Positions 1 to 7,884 are shown, counted from the stretch's first letter. The stretch: 64,000 nucleotides of DNA from Candidatus Dormiibacterota bacterium (GCA_955652705.1 CATPBK010000050.1:62001-126000); one strand, 5' to 3'. The notes: generated by a model from the sequence alone, not told the origin. Numbers and translations are program-made.

Positions 1-828
1 CACCGGACCGGCTGCAAAGCCTCCTAGCAGGGATACGAACTGATTCGGGTCGTTCTTCGCTGGATCCAGGAGGGTGGTCGACCAGAGCGTCAGCAGCGGA
101 CTCGTGATCGCGACAGTCATCACCACGAGCCCCATCGCGATTGGCGCCACCCTTTGGCGCGGCTCGGCCATCGCCGGCGCCAGCTGGGCGATGCTTTCGA
201 GGCCCGAGAAAGCCAGGAAGGCACCCGAGAATCCTGTCAGCACCCCCAGCGGACCCAGGCGTGGGCCCGACAGCAGGTGCGAGAAGGAGTTGAGGACACC
301 ACTCGGTCCCAGGTGGATGGCGACGCCAGCGACGACGGCGAGTTGGCCGAGCGCGGCCGCGGTCGCAAAGATAGCCGTCGCCTGCGCGCTGGTCTTGACG
401 CCCACGAGGTTGAGCAGGCCGAGAAGAAGCAGGGCGGCAATCGTCACGATCAGCACCGTCGGCTTCAACGGACCAGCGACAACCGTGACGTAGATGACAC
501 CGGACAGCGCGCTCAGCGCGGCAGTCAAGAAGTAGTCGACGAGGATTAGAAGGCCACCCACGAGTCCGGCTAACGGATGGATGGCTCGCGTCGCGACCGT
601 GACCACGCCCCCGCCCTCCGGGTAGCGGACGGCGACCTCCGCGTACTTGATGCAGAGGAGGACGAAGACAACGAGGGTCATCGTGACGAAGAGAGCGGCG
701 TGGACACCGACCTGCCCGTAGAGGATTCCGGGGGTGTAATAGACGGAGGTCCCGATGTCCGCAAAGACGACCGCCCAGCAGAGAAACGGGCCGAGTCGGC
801 GTCCCGGCCGCGTACGCGTCAATGTCAC
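1..828 (-). CDS. APC-family amino acid permease (C-terminus beyond window edge)
   Basis: The minus strand is open from about 828 to the left edge and reads as a very hydrophobic protein. It starts with a short basic tail and then FADIGTSVYYTPGILYGQ, which matches the first helix of amino acid-polyamine-organocation transporters (the conserved G-S-small motif where substrate backbone binds). Six or more membrane helices follow, including a YPEGGG loop and a FSGLESIAQL segment typical of helix 6. The proposed start is GTG at 828; no clear ribosome site precedes it, so the start is uncertain. Substrate cannot be told from the sequence. The last third of the protein is outside the window. Confidence 0.85.
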   Translation of the reverse strand, partial: MTLTRTRPGRRLGPFLCWAVVFADIGTSVYYTPGILYGQVGVHAALFVTMTLVVFVLLCIKYAEVAVRYPEGGGVVTVATRAIHPLAGLVGGLLILVDYFLTAALSALSGVIYVTVVAGPLKPTVLIVTIAALLLLGLLNLVGVKTSAQATAIFATAAALGQLAVVAGVAIHLGPSGVLNSFSHLLSGPRLGPLGVLTGFSGAFLAFSGLESIAQLAPAMAEPRQRVAPIAMGLVVMTVAITSPLLTLWSTTLLDPAKNDPNQFVSLLGGFAAGPV

Positions 829-1086
829 CTGAGCCGGGTCCGTCGGAGTGGTTCGGTCTGGGGAGCCCGCCACCGGCTGAACCTAGCAGACGACCCGACT
901 CCACTCGCCGATTGCACCGGAGTGGGATCAATCCCTCTTTGTCTCCGGCTTGCGAGTGTTTGCCACGCCGGTTCGGCCGGTGTCCTGACCGAGTCCTCGC
1001 GCGGGTGGAGCTTCTCCTACCGCGAGTCACCCACCCTTCTGAATCAGGCCGATGGGCCGCGTGAATTCGATCTCGTTCTCGACGTC

Positions 1087-1473
1087 CTACGCCTTCGACC
1101 AGTCGACAATCCGGCACGGGATGTCGGCGTCCTCGTTGAGGTGATAGCTGGCGCAGATGCGGTGGTAGCCATCGGCGACCGTGAGTGGGACCTGGGCGTC
1201 GAGATGACCTCGAACCAGAAGAACCGGAGAGAGCAGTTTCCCCTTCTTGACCTCCGCGAGGTCCTTCGCGACGTGAACATTGTCTGGGGGAAGTTCGGGC
1301 AGAGCGCTCGCGCGCAGCAAGTCCTTCGCCTTTCGGTGCACGAGGGGTGCGGCGCGGAGGCGGCGGACCAGTTGATCGGCCTTTTTCTGCGGCATGACCA
1401 GGCTCAGATAGTCAGCGGCAGCCGGATAGTCGTGACCATCGGGCGCCGCTGTCCAGTGCTCCTTCGCGGCCAT
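1087..1473 (-). CDS. ParB/sulfiredoxin-like small protein
   Basis: A 128-residue protein beginning with ATG. The C-terminal part contains PLTVADGYHRICASYHL, the GxHR-type signature of the ParB/Srx fold (DGxHR), preceded by a basic helical region (KKADQLVRRLRAAP). Proteins of this short type are usually of unknown role in actinobacterial genomes. There is no ParA neighbour, so a chromosome-segregation role is not supported. It is convergent with nothing obvious and stands alone. Family assignment is from the motif only. Confidence 0.65.
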   Translation of the reverse strand: MAAKEHWTAAPDGHDYPAAADYLSLVMPQKKADQLVRRLRAAPLVHRKAKDLLRASALPELPPDNVHVAKDLAEVKKGKLLSPVLLVRGHLDAQVPLTVADGYHRICASYHLNEDADIPCRIVDWSKA

Positions 1474-1680
1474 ATCGCTCCTAGTTTTGCAGCGTACAAC
1501 CGCCCTGGATCAGGCGTGGGCGCGGGAAGCGGCGCCGGCGATTAGCGTTCGCGGCTCGATCAGGGTTTGGCCGTCTCCTGGCCCTACGCTTGAACTTCGT
1601 AGTGGCGGCGAAGTCCACGAAAGGCAACATGCCTCATCAGCATTCCCGCCTCGAGGGACCAGGAGCAGACGCCCACCAGC

Positions 1681-2550
1681 GTGCCACGCGGCCTCCGCAT
1701 CGGGCAACTTCCCGCCTGCGCCAACCCCTGGATCTCTCGTAAAGGGAGTCCTGCGCTGCGAGCGAGTCTGAGCCGCCGGGAGCTTCACCTCGCCGAGTGG
1801 GCCTGCGAGGCGCTGGGGATGGGGCTCGTGGTGTTCACCGGCCTCAGCGTGGTTGTGCTCGATTTCGGAACAGGATCGCCGGTCGCCACTGTGATTCCGG
1901 ACCCCGGGTGGCGCCTCCTCCTGACCGGAGTACTCTTCGCCGCGACCGGCAGCCTCTTCGCGCTGACGCCACCCGGCCGACTTAGCGGCGCTCACCTCAA
2001 TCCCGCGCTGACCTTCGGCTTCTGGCTCACTGGCCACGTGAGGTCGGTCGACCTGCTCGGTTACAGCGCCGCCCAGACCGCCGGCGCAGCCACCGGTGCC
2101 GCTCTGGTGAGGCTTGCCTGGGGCGACCGCGCCGCGAGCGTCCACTACGGTCAGACGCTCTTGGCCCCTGGGTTGCCGCCCTGGACGGCGGTCCTGATTG
2201 AGGCGCTGATGACTGCGCTGCTGATGGGCATGATCTTCTTCTGCACCTCTAAGAGGTCGATCACCCGTTGGACCCCGCTGGCGGTCTGGGCGTTAGTCGC
2301 CGTCCTGGTCTGGCGGGGCGCTCCCTACACCGGCACCAGCCTCAACCCGGCTCGCAGCTTCGGGCCTGACCTCGTATCAGGTAGCTTTGCCAACTTCTGG
2401 GTCTATGTGGCGGGGCCGCTGATCGGCGCTGCCACGGCAGCCGCTGCTGTCCGGGCCTTCCCTCAGTTCCATCCCCTGACGGCCAAGCTGTTTCACGACT
2501 CCTCTTATCGCTCGCCGTTCCGGAGTGCGCTCGAGACGCAGCCGCCTTAA
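1681..2550 (+). CDS. MIP-family channel (aquaporin/glycerol facilitator-like)
   Basis: Integral membrane channel for water or small neutral solutes. The two halves each carry the pore motif: SGAHLNPALTFGF at about residues 103-115 and GTSLNPARSFGPDL at about 219-232. The second has the usual R after NPA that forms the selectivity filter, and D after FGP as in glycerol-type or broad-specificity channels. Six helices are visible. The first membrane helix begins near residue 40, so the 35-residue front, read from GTG at 1681, may be over-long. Length after trimming (about 250) is normal for the family. No neighbour hints at substrate. Confidence 0.88.
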   Translation: MPRGLRIGQLPACANPWISRKGSPALRASLSRRELHLAEWACEALGMGLVVFTGLSVVVLDFGTGSPVATVIPDPGWRLLLTGVLFAATGSLFALTPPGRLSGAHLNPALTFGFWLTGHVRSVDLLGYSAAQTAGAATGAALVRLAWGDRAASVHYGQTLLAPGLPPWTAVLIEALMTALLMGMIFFCTSKRSITRWTPLAVWALVAVLVWRGAPYTGTSLNPARSFGPDLVSGSFANFWVYVAGPLIGAATAAAAVRAFPQFHPLTAKLFHDSSYRSPFRSALETQPP

Positions 2551-2845
2551 CCGAAGTGATGCCGCAGCACATCGACGGTTGGCTAGCGAAGTAGCGGTGC
2601 GTTTCTACACCCGTTGCTACATTGGCAACTTAAAGTAGCCGCTAAGAGCCCCAGTCCGCATTCAGATCTGGTGCACCCAGCTTTCCACAATAAGAACCTT
2701 TTGACTTTCCTTAACAGCGAGCGGATCGCCCTCGCCGGCCGGCACGCCAAGGTTCGGCGCGACGGCTACCGATCGGATGCGAAGGTGAAAGCCACCGCCG
2801 GCTGACCGAGCCACTGGACGATTCGCATCAGCTCGGGGAATCCGA
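2551..2845. other. gene-free stretch with GTTGCTAC-type repeats
   Basis: I see no convincing gene here. At 2608-2640 there is a TTTCTACAC / GTTGCTACAT pair followed by a GGCAAC..GTAGCC segment. It resembles the repeats found just outside the two tRNA-Arg scars at 21.8 kb and 34.3 kb, but no tRNA fragment adjoins it. Confidence 0.4.
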
Positions 2846-3139
2846 TCAAGCCGCCCTGCGGAGCGTCACCAACTGCCCCTCGTACATCCCAATCCGCTCG
2901 GCGGTCTCCTTCCACGTGATACCCGGAAACCGCCTGCCGCCATCGATGGCCTCGCGAAGTGCGGCGACATCCCAACGAAGGATGCAGTCGGGACCGACAC
3001 GAGCAAGCTCGGCAGGAGTCACGCCAGCAACTAGATCGCGTACGAAACCCTCGGCGGCCGTCTCAGCCAGATGAGCATCTTCAGGGCCCCGTTTGGCTGG
3101 TTGGAACGCAGTTGCTGTGTTCGATTCCGAGAGGTCCTC
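2846..3139 (-). pseudogene. C-terminal gene fragment, no start codon found
   Basis: This frame is open from an in-frame TGA at 3140-3142 down to TGA at 2846-2848 and has protein-like composition: alternating helical stretches ending in ITWKETAERIGMYEGQLV, which looks like a small DNA-binding or scaffold helix pair. No usable ATG, GTG or TTG stands near its beginning, so it is probably the tail of a broken gene. It overlaps the end of the fragment at 3081-3338 in another frame. No family is recognised. Confidence 0.4.
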
Positions 3140-3338
3140 TCAGATCTTCATGCAGCTCGACCCCATCCGCACCGGTGTCAAAGATGCCCTCGACGGTCAC
3201 AGGACCGTTGATCCCAGGGATCTCAACCGCCACCGTCAACGCTGGCGGGTTTGCCGAATGTTCCGGCCCGAAGACCTTCCAGCCGAACCCGGCAGTCATA
3301 GAATCACGCACCGGATCGGGTATGAATGGCGCGCGCAC
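3081..3338 (-). pseudogene. retropepsin-like aspartyl protease fragment
   Basis: An 85-residue reading frame. The middle reads VEGIFDTGADGVELHEDLRG, followed by PLGIE. This matches the pattern of bacterial retropepsin-like proteins, in which a hydrophobic strand leads into DTGA(D), then a short spacer, ExL and a LGI helix. The second conserved strand and the rest of the domain are missing: the frame stops soon afterwards, and a different open frame (2846-3139) takes over. I read it as a truncated or frameshifted remnant. The family call rests on one motif plus spacing. Confidence 0.45.
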
Positions 3339-3350
3339 ATGCTCGTCAGA

Positions 3351-3971
3351 TCAACTCCTCAAGGGCGTGTCTGATATGGGTGGCTGGTAAGTGAGCGCAA
3401 AGACAGTCTCAAGGAGCCACTTTCGGAATGACTCGTTGTCGCTGAATTGCTTGAAGAGCTCCGTATCGTCTTTCAGGAGCGAGGTCATCACGCGCCCCAG
3501 CGCCTTGTCGTGCTCGATGCGCGCGTTGTCCTTGTCGCTGTTAGCCTGGGCGTTTCGATAGGCCTTGTCGGCGGCAACCCTCCCGGGGATCTCCTCCGAG
3601 ACGAGCTGTCTTATTCTGTCGGCGTCGGCCCACTGAATATTCCCGAACATCTCGTTGAAGGTCTTGAGGATGTTCGAGAGCCGGTCGAGTTGCGCTTCGG
3701 CCACTCCACCGCCTCCTCCCGCTGGCACCGGCCCGATTTCGGGAGCCTCGTCGGATAACTGGATCTTCATCGCCGCCGACGGGTACGGATGGATAAGAGG
3801 GACGTTGGCATAGCGGAGATCGCCGAGCCGACCGGTCAGCGCCAGCACAGCCACCACGAGGAAGGCGAGAAGGAGTACCGCGACAACGGCAAGCGTCCGG
3901 GTCCAGCTACCCACGACGGTATTGCCCATTCGTCTGGGCCCACTCCTCAGACTCACGTTCCCTGGGAGCAT
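3351..3971 (-). CDS. membrane-anchored protein carrying the C-terminal domain of a type I restriction R subunit (HsdR)
   Basis: About 206 residues. Residues 1-25 are basic, 27-46 form one strong transmembrane helix (LAVVAVLLLAFLVVAVLALT), and from about residue 68 to the end the sequence matches the extreme C-terminus of HsdR. It has the Gly-rich linker PVPAGGGGG, then LDRLSNILKTFNEMFGN, NARIEHDKALGRVM, and TELFKQFSDNESFRKWLL before the final VFALTY. In a normal R subunit this domain docks onto the methylase core and follows about 900 residues of nuclease and helicase, which are absent here, as are hsdM and hsdS. Start chosen at ATG 3971, after AGGAGG (close spacing); upstream starts at 4004 and 4037 are also possible. 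Function unknown: an anchored decoy, or a remnant made by fusion. Confidence 0.7.
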   Translation of the reverse strand: MLPGNVSLRSGPRRMGNTVVGSWTRTLAVVAVLLLAFLVVAVLALTGRLGDLRYANVPLIHPYPSAAMKIQLSDEAPEIGPVPAGGGGGVAEAQLDRLSNILKTFNEMFGNIQWADADRIRQLVSEEIPGRVAADKAYRNAQANSDKDNARIEHDKALGRVMTSLLKDDTELFKQFSDNESFRKWLLETVFALTYQPPISDTPLRS

Positions 3972-4047
3972 TACCTCCTGCCTTCCTAGAAGAGGGGTTG
4001 TCATTATCGGTCGAAACCTTGGGTTCTCCAACTCCAAGTTAGGAATC

Positions 4048-4092
4048 GAGCGCCCGCTGAGCGCCCGCTGACCGCCCGCTGACCGCCCGCCG
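4048..4092. repeat. 11-bp tandem repeat, about four units
   Basis: Four near-identical units of CGCCCGCTGAC/G run head to tail upstream of the HsdR-domain gene. A further one and a half units lie at 4147-4165. Repeats of this size often arise by slippage. No protein function is implied. Confidence 0.75.
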
Positions 4093-4282
4093 GCCCCGAC
4101 TGCGCCTTAGCGCCCGAATTCAAGATCGCTTGCCGAACCCTTCCAACGCCCGCTGACCGCCCGCAGCGGCACCGAGGGGCCTTCGCGTGCTATACGCAGT
4201 CTCAAGGTCAGTCATCCCGTTCTGTCCCCCTCGCGAGGCGGACTTGCCTGCCTATCCCAACAACATTTGGAGGTAAGGCAGG

Positions 4283-4615
4283 ATGACCAGGATCAGGCTC
4301 GAAGGAGAGTTCCGGCGGTTCATTGAGGCGCCGTGCGTCGAGTGCGTCCTCGACGTGCACGGTTGGCAGGACGTTTGGGGACCGGTCCTCTTCGTCACGG
4401 TTCTCTCAAACCATGAGTACGAGTGGCGCGACAGCTGGCGGGGCGCATGTCACTCGCCCGGCAGGCGCTGCGGGGTCGCCCGTTTCCCTCGGCACCTGGG
4501 CTGCGAGTGTGACGTCACCGGCTTACTCTCTGGTCGGGGCCCGGGGTTCGAACCCGGGACATCACGGTCCCGAATTGGGCGAAAGGCCGTCCGCCGCGTG
4601 CCGCTGATGTTCTGA
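4283..4615 (+). CDS. small hypothetical protein running into a tRNA scar
   Basis: A 110-residue frame preceded by a good ribosome site (GGAGGTAAGGCAGG before ATG 4283). The first 75 residues look plausible (MTRIRLEGEFRRFIEAP, acidic and aromatic afterwards) but match nothing I know. The last third is translated from a tRNA-Pro-like 3' half at 4532-4576 and is therefore not original coding sequence. If the gene is real, its tail was replaced by an integration event. Confidence 0.35.
   Translation: MTRIRLEGEFRRFIEAPCVECVLDVHGWQDVWGPVLFVTVLSNHEYEWRDSWRGACHSPGRRCGVARFPRHLGCECDVTGLLSGRGPGFEPGTSRSRIGRKAVRRVPLMF
4532..4576 (-). repeat. tRNA-Pro-like 3' half (integration scar, copy 1)
   Basis: On the minus strand this reads from an anticodon loop TTCGGGA (CGG, proline) through the anticodon 3' stem CCGTG, a T-arm with TTCGAAC and an acceptor ending in CCCCGACCA. 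The 5' half of the tRNA is absent. One base appears to be missing between T stem and discriminator. Copy 2 is at 6240-6284. Confidence 0.6.
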
Positions 4616-4684
4616 GTTCAATCCGTCCGCCAAAAAGTCGCGACCGTCGCTGAAGTCCACTGCGTGCCGTTCGCTGCCGCTGTC

Positions 4685-4710
4685 GTTACTGTAGTGGCTA
4701 CTGCAGTAAC
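4685..4710. promoter_or_regulatory. 26-bp palindrome, likely repressor operator
   Basis: GTTACTGTAGT, a 4-nt spacer GGCT, then ACTGCAGTAAC: 11-bp arms with a single mismatch. It lies 25 bp upstream of the ATG of the SnoaL-like gene, where a dimeric TetR- or MarR-type regulator would block transcription. No regulator gene is adjacent. Confidence 0.6.
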
Positions 4711-4735
4711 TCCTAACACCCGAGGGAGGAGAAGT

Positions 4736-5179
4736 ATGTCCGCTGAGACGACCGAGCAGATCTACCGCCGTTACCTGGAAGAGGGCTGGAACGGTGGGAA
4801 TTTCGCGGTGCTGGAGGAAATCGTGGCGCCCGACTTCAAGGACCATGCCAACCCGCCGGGCTTTCCTTCTGGCCTGGACGGTCTCAAGGCCGTCTTCACC
4901 ACATTGCGGACCGCCTTCCCGGACCTGAAAGCAACCATTGACGACGTTACGGCAGACGGCGATAAAGTCTGGGCCCGCACCATGCAGCAAGGCACGCACA
5001 CCGGTCAACTCATGGGCATGGCGCCCACGGGTAGACGCATGACCATGGCCAACATCGGCATTTACCGCTTTTCTGACGGAAAAATGGTCGAGCACTGGGC
5101 GGTTTCTGACCAGCTGGGGATGATGCAGCAACTTGGGCTTGTCACCGTCCCCGGGCTGCCAGCGGAGACAGGGCGCTAA
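4736..5179 (+). CDS. SnoaL-like / ester cyclase-family protein
   Basis: A 147-residue protein with the NTF2-like cone fold signature of the SnoaL polyketide-cyclase family: YRRYLEEGWNGGNFAVLEEI at the N-terminus, then a DHANPPG loop (D and H as in SnoaL active sites), FPDLKATIDDV, and an ending YRFSDGKMVEHWAVSD. Such proteins act on small hydrophobic molecules, often without known substrate. Start at ATG 4736, directly after GGGAGGAGAAGT. The palindrome at 4685-4710 suggests that it is controlled by a repressor. The next gene downstream is a frameshifted methyltransferase. Confidence 0.8.
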   Translation: MSAETTEQIYRRYLEEGWNGGNFAVLEEIVAPDFKDHANPPGFPSGLDGLKAVFTTLRTAFPDLKATIDDVTADGDKVWARTMQQGTHTGQLMGMAPTGRRMTMANIGIYRFSDGKMVEHWAVSDQLGMMQQLGLVTVPGLPAETGR

Positions 5180-5324
5180 CAGCGGAATAAGTGGCCGAGG
5201 GGCAGCCTCGAAGGTCGCCTCCATTTGCCCTCGCTTTCCCCCGGCAACCTCCAGATGTCGGTCGATCGACTCGCATGGCATCTGAAGATGTGTGAGCCGG
5301 CCGCTCTAGGCACGCGACCGGCTC

Positions 5325-6043
5325 GTGCTTAAGTTGCAAGAGCGACGAGCGCTGGCAGCCGCCGCGCTGGCCCTCGCTGCCTTAGCGGCCACTCGCCGGC
5401 TCCACGTGTGGGGCCGCCTGAACGCCTGGGTTTATGACGCGATCGACCGCAGGGCAGAGGAACGGTTCCTGGGCAGGGCTCGCGCCGAGGTGCTCGCCGG
5501 CAGCAGGGGTCGGGTGCTGGAGGTTGGCGCTGGGACGGGGGCGAACTTCCGGCACTATCCGAAGCTTCCCGGCCTGGAAGTGGTCGCCGTGGAACCAGAC
5601 CACGCCATGCTCGAAAGAGGCAGAGACAAGGCAGCCGCCGCCGGGCTCGAGGTGGATTTCCGGCAGGCGGGCGCCTATCCGCTTCCTTTCCCGAATGAGA
5701 GTTTTGCACGGTTGTCTTCACCTGCTGTCTCTGCACAATTCCGGATCCCGCGCAAGCCCTCGCGGAAGCTGCTCGCGTGCTCCGGCCGGACGGCCGCTTG
5801 CTCTTCCTGGAGCACGTACGGGCACAGGAGCCGCGACTGGCTGCCTGGCAGGATCGGCTGGCGCCACTATGGAGGGTGGTTGGGAACGGCTGCCGCGCCA
5901 ACCAGGACACCAGAGCCATCATCGAGGGGAGCGGCTTTCAGCTGGATTGGATTGTCGAGCGGGTCGAGGAAGAGTCACCGATACCGATCCTCAAGCCGCG
6001 CATCCTGGGAGCCGCGAGAAAGCCGACCGCCCGACTAGGTTGA
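5325..6043 (+). pseudogene. class I SAM-dependent methyltransferase, single frameshift
   Basis: The front half reads to about 5703 with a Rossmann SAM-binding motif RVLEVGAGTGANF and an acidic strand-2 end (VVAVEPD), then FPNESF. At TTTTGCACGG the frame must lose step by one base; in the next frame it continues TVVFTCCLCTIPDP, ARVLRPDGRLLFLEHV, and runs to a stop at 6041-6043. Both halves together equal a complete small methyltransferase of the UbiE/YafE type with a hydrophobic N-terminal helix. One missing base beside a run of four T explains everything, so either the gene is recently dead or the assembly has an error. Confidence 0.7.
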
Positions 6044-6173
6044 CCGCGACCCGGTTGTGGTCTGCAACTCAGGCACCGAGCCAGTGGATTGGGGAGCCCA
6101 GAGGGCTAGCGAGCAGGCCATTGCGATGCGACGAGAACGTCTCGGATCGCTCGCGCTGGCGATGGCTGGTTAC

Positions 6174-6192
6174 CTGAGTAGGCCTACTGCAG
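6174..6192. promoter_or_regulatory. palindrome resembling the 4685-4710 site
   Basis: CTGAGTAGG CCTACTGCAG, inside GTTACCTGAGTAGGCCTACTG. It shares GTTAC at the left and CTACTGCAGT at the right with the palindrome at 4685-4710, with imperfect arms. It may be a second, degenerate operator. No intact gene follows directly. Confidence 0.3.
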
Positions 6193-6239
6193 TTCGCATG
6201 GGGGCACCAATGCCTGGCCGCAACCCTCGTCGGGTTGGT

Positions 6240-6284
6240 GGTCGGGGCCCGGGATTCGAACCCGGGACCTCACGGTCCCGAATT
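6240..6284 (-). repeat. tRNA-Pro-like 3' half (integration scar, copy 2)
   Basis: Same 45-nt block as at 4532-4576, with about two mismatches: anticodon loop TTCGGGA, T-arm TTCGAAT, acceptor ending CCCCGACCA. Similarity continues for about 20 nt beyond the tRNA part (GCAAAGCCGTCC against GAAAGGCCGTCC), so the two copies share element-end sequence as well. Direct orientation, 1.7 kb apart. Confidence 0.6.
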
Positions 6285-6547
6285 CGGCGCAAAGCCGTCC
6301 AGCACTTGCAGGTGACGTTCGCGCACGATCGCTTCGTCGGTGAGGGGCCGGTCAGGTCGCCGACTTCCAATCTAGCTCGGACAGATACCGGCACTTTCCT
6401 GACCTCCCGACGCTGCTGCATGTTTTCTTTCCTGAGGCGATCGGCGGCCACGCATAAGGTTCGCGCAAGAGGCAACTCTGTCGGATAAATGACCAACGGC
6501 CGGAGTTACATCTAAACCGGAAACACCCGCGCGGGCTTTCCGGCCGG

Positions 6548-6940
6548 CTGGAGACCTCCGGCGAGGCGGGGGCGGACACCAAGCTCCGCACCCCCAACGA
6601 CGCCAGGCTCTTCGCCCGGCTGGCTCCGCCGGGCGCTCACACTCGCAAGCGAACCTCGATCGAGCTCCACGATGCTGATGAGACCGGCGAGCTCATCACC
6701 GCGCTGACAGCAGCGAAAGCCAATCTGTGGCCCAAGAGCCGGGAGTGGCCGCGGCGGCACGGGATCACCCACCCGCACCTGCTCGCCTTCGCGATCCCGG
6801 GCTGGGTCTGGAAGCGCACGTTCTGTGCTCGTGGCTGGCACCTGTGGGACGAGGTCCGCGACAGCGATGGCGGGCACTACATCGTCTGCGACGCTTGTGA
6901 CATGGAGGTCTCTTTCACCAAGGGCGTCGCCTGGGAGTGA
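6548..6940 (+). CDS. unrecognised protein with Cys-rich C-terminus, no canonical start
   Basis: An open frame with strongly protein-like sequence ends at TGA 6938-6940. Visible parts are KLRTPNDARLFARLAPPG, then WPRRHGITHPHLL, WVWKRTFCARGWHLW, and IVCDACDMEV, where two nearby Cys (CDAC) and an earlier Cys could bind zinc. The frame is open upstream for at least 60 nt, but no ATG or GTG was found. Coordinates given here begin at a CTG. It ends in GTGA overlapping the recombinase tail that follows, so the two were probably one operon or one gene whose frame has broken. Function unknown. Confidence 0.45.
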   Translation: METSGEAGADTKLRTPNDARLFARLAPPGAHTRKRTSIELHDADETGELITALTAAKANLWPKSREWPRRHGITHPHLLAFAIPGWVWKRTFCARGWHLWDEVRDSDGGHYIVCDACDMEVSFTKGVAWE

Positions 6941-7455
6941 GCCAGTCACTGGAGCGCTACTTCGTCGCGTTCGAGGCCGGCACTTTGGACGAGGCCACCT
7001 GCGCCGGTCGCGTCGAGACCCTGACCCGAAAGCTGTCGGACCTCCGCCGCGATTGCGCGGGCCTCGAGAACGCGATCGACCTTGAGGATCCTCCGCTGGC
7101 CTCTGAGGAGATCGAGGAGATCCTCGCCGAGATCCGCTTCATGATCACCAAGGGCACGCGCGAGGACCACAAGACCCTGACGCAGGCCCTCGTCGGGCCG
7201 ACCGCCGTCGAAGGCCGACACTCGATCCGACCCTCGTTCATCGTGCCAACCCAAAAGGTTCGCGTTCTGTCAAGGGTGGTGCGCCTGGCAGGAATCGAAC
7301 CTGCTGCCTTGCGGTCCGGAGTTGCAGGCAGTCCCCTTCGGACTATCAGGTTTGAATTCGCTGAGTGCCGCCGAGTGTCGCCGCTTAGCGGAGGTTGCCG
7401 CTCGGGTTGCTGCCACGATGGCGCGGCTGACTTCGGTCTCGGCGGTGCGGCATAG
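6937..7455 (+). pseudogene. C-terminal tail of a large serine recombinase
   Basis: From GTG 6937 the first 115 residues match the coiled-coil tail of large serine recombinases: LERYFVAFEAGTLDEATCA, RVETLTRKLSDLRRDC, and a helical GTREDHKTLTQALVG followed by SIRPSFIVP. The catalytic resolvase domain, recombinase domain and zinc ribbon are absent. The frame then runs into the tRNA-Arg 3' half at 7276-7321, where it reads VVRLAGIEPAALRSG, a translation of tRNA sequence. A recombinase tail abutting a tRNA fragment is the usual arrangement at the end of an integrated element. Confidence 0.7.
7276..7321 (-). repeat. tRNA-Arg(CCG) 3'-half direct repeat, copy A
   Basis: 46 nt identical to the 3' half of the complete tRNA-Arg(CCG) gene at 34352-34427 (anticodon loop to CCA plus one base). 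The 5' half is replaced by unrelated sequence. The following 60 nt resemble those after copy B at 21908, so both scars carry ends of related elements. Confidence 0.85.
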
Positions 7456-7563
7456 CCTCAGCCTCCCCGGGACGGAGCTATTACCAACCCCTCCTCGACT
7501 TTCTACCCTGGCGCCGAACATACGTCGCGAGGTCTGGAGGAGAGGCGTTAGCGGCCGCGCTGG

Positions 7564-7884
7564 TTGCTCACTTTGATCGCAGGGCTTGCAAACCTCTACG
7601 CGGGTTGGACTGGAGGAAATCCGAATCTGATACGAGCCTACGCAGCTCTCTGGCAATCGATGCGAGCCGCAGCCCGAGAGGGGTGCCGGGACTTTGACCT
7701 CTGGGGAATCGCTCCGCCCAGCTCCGACTCCTTCCATCCCTGGTACGGTTTGGGGCTGTTTAAGGCCGGATTTGGCGGACGGTCGCTCGAGTATGTCGGA
7801 GCCTGGGATCTGGTGTTCTCAAGGCTGTTCGGGGGCATCACCTACGCGCCCAGTCACGGGGACGACGGGGAGGCGGGCAGGTGA
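7564..7884 (+). pseudogene. C-terminal fragment of a FemAB/peptidoglycan-bridge aminoacyltransferase-like protein
   Basis: From about 7582 the frame reads YAGWTGGNPNLIRAYAALWQ, REGCRDFDLWGIAPP, then PWYGLGLFKAGFGG and YVGAWDLVFS. This is the C-terminal GNAT subdomain pattern of FemA/FemX-type transferases, which add amino acids to the lipid II side chain. A full protein has 300-400 residues; only about 100 remain, and the region upstream is the tRNA scar and element-end sequence. The gene was probably cut by integration. Confidence 0.6.
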
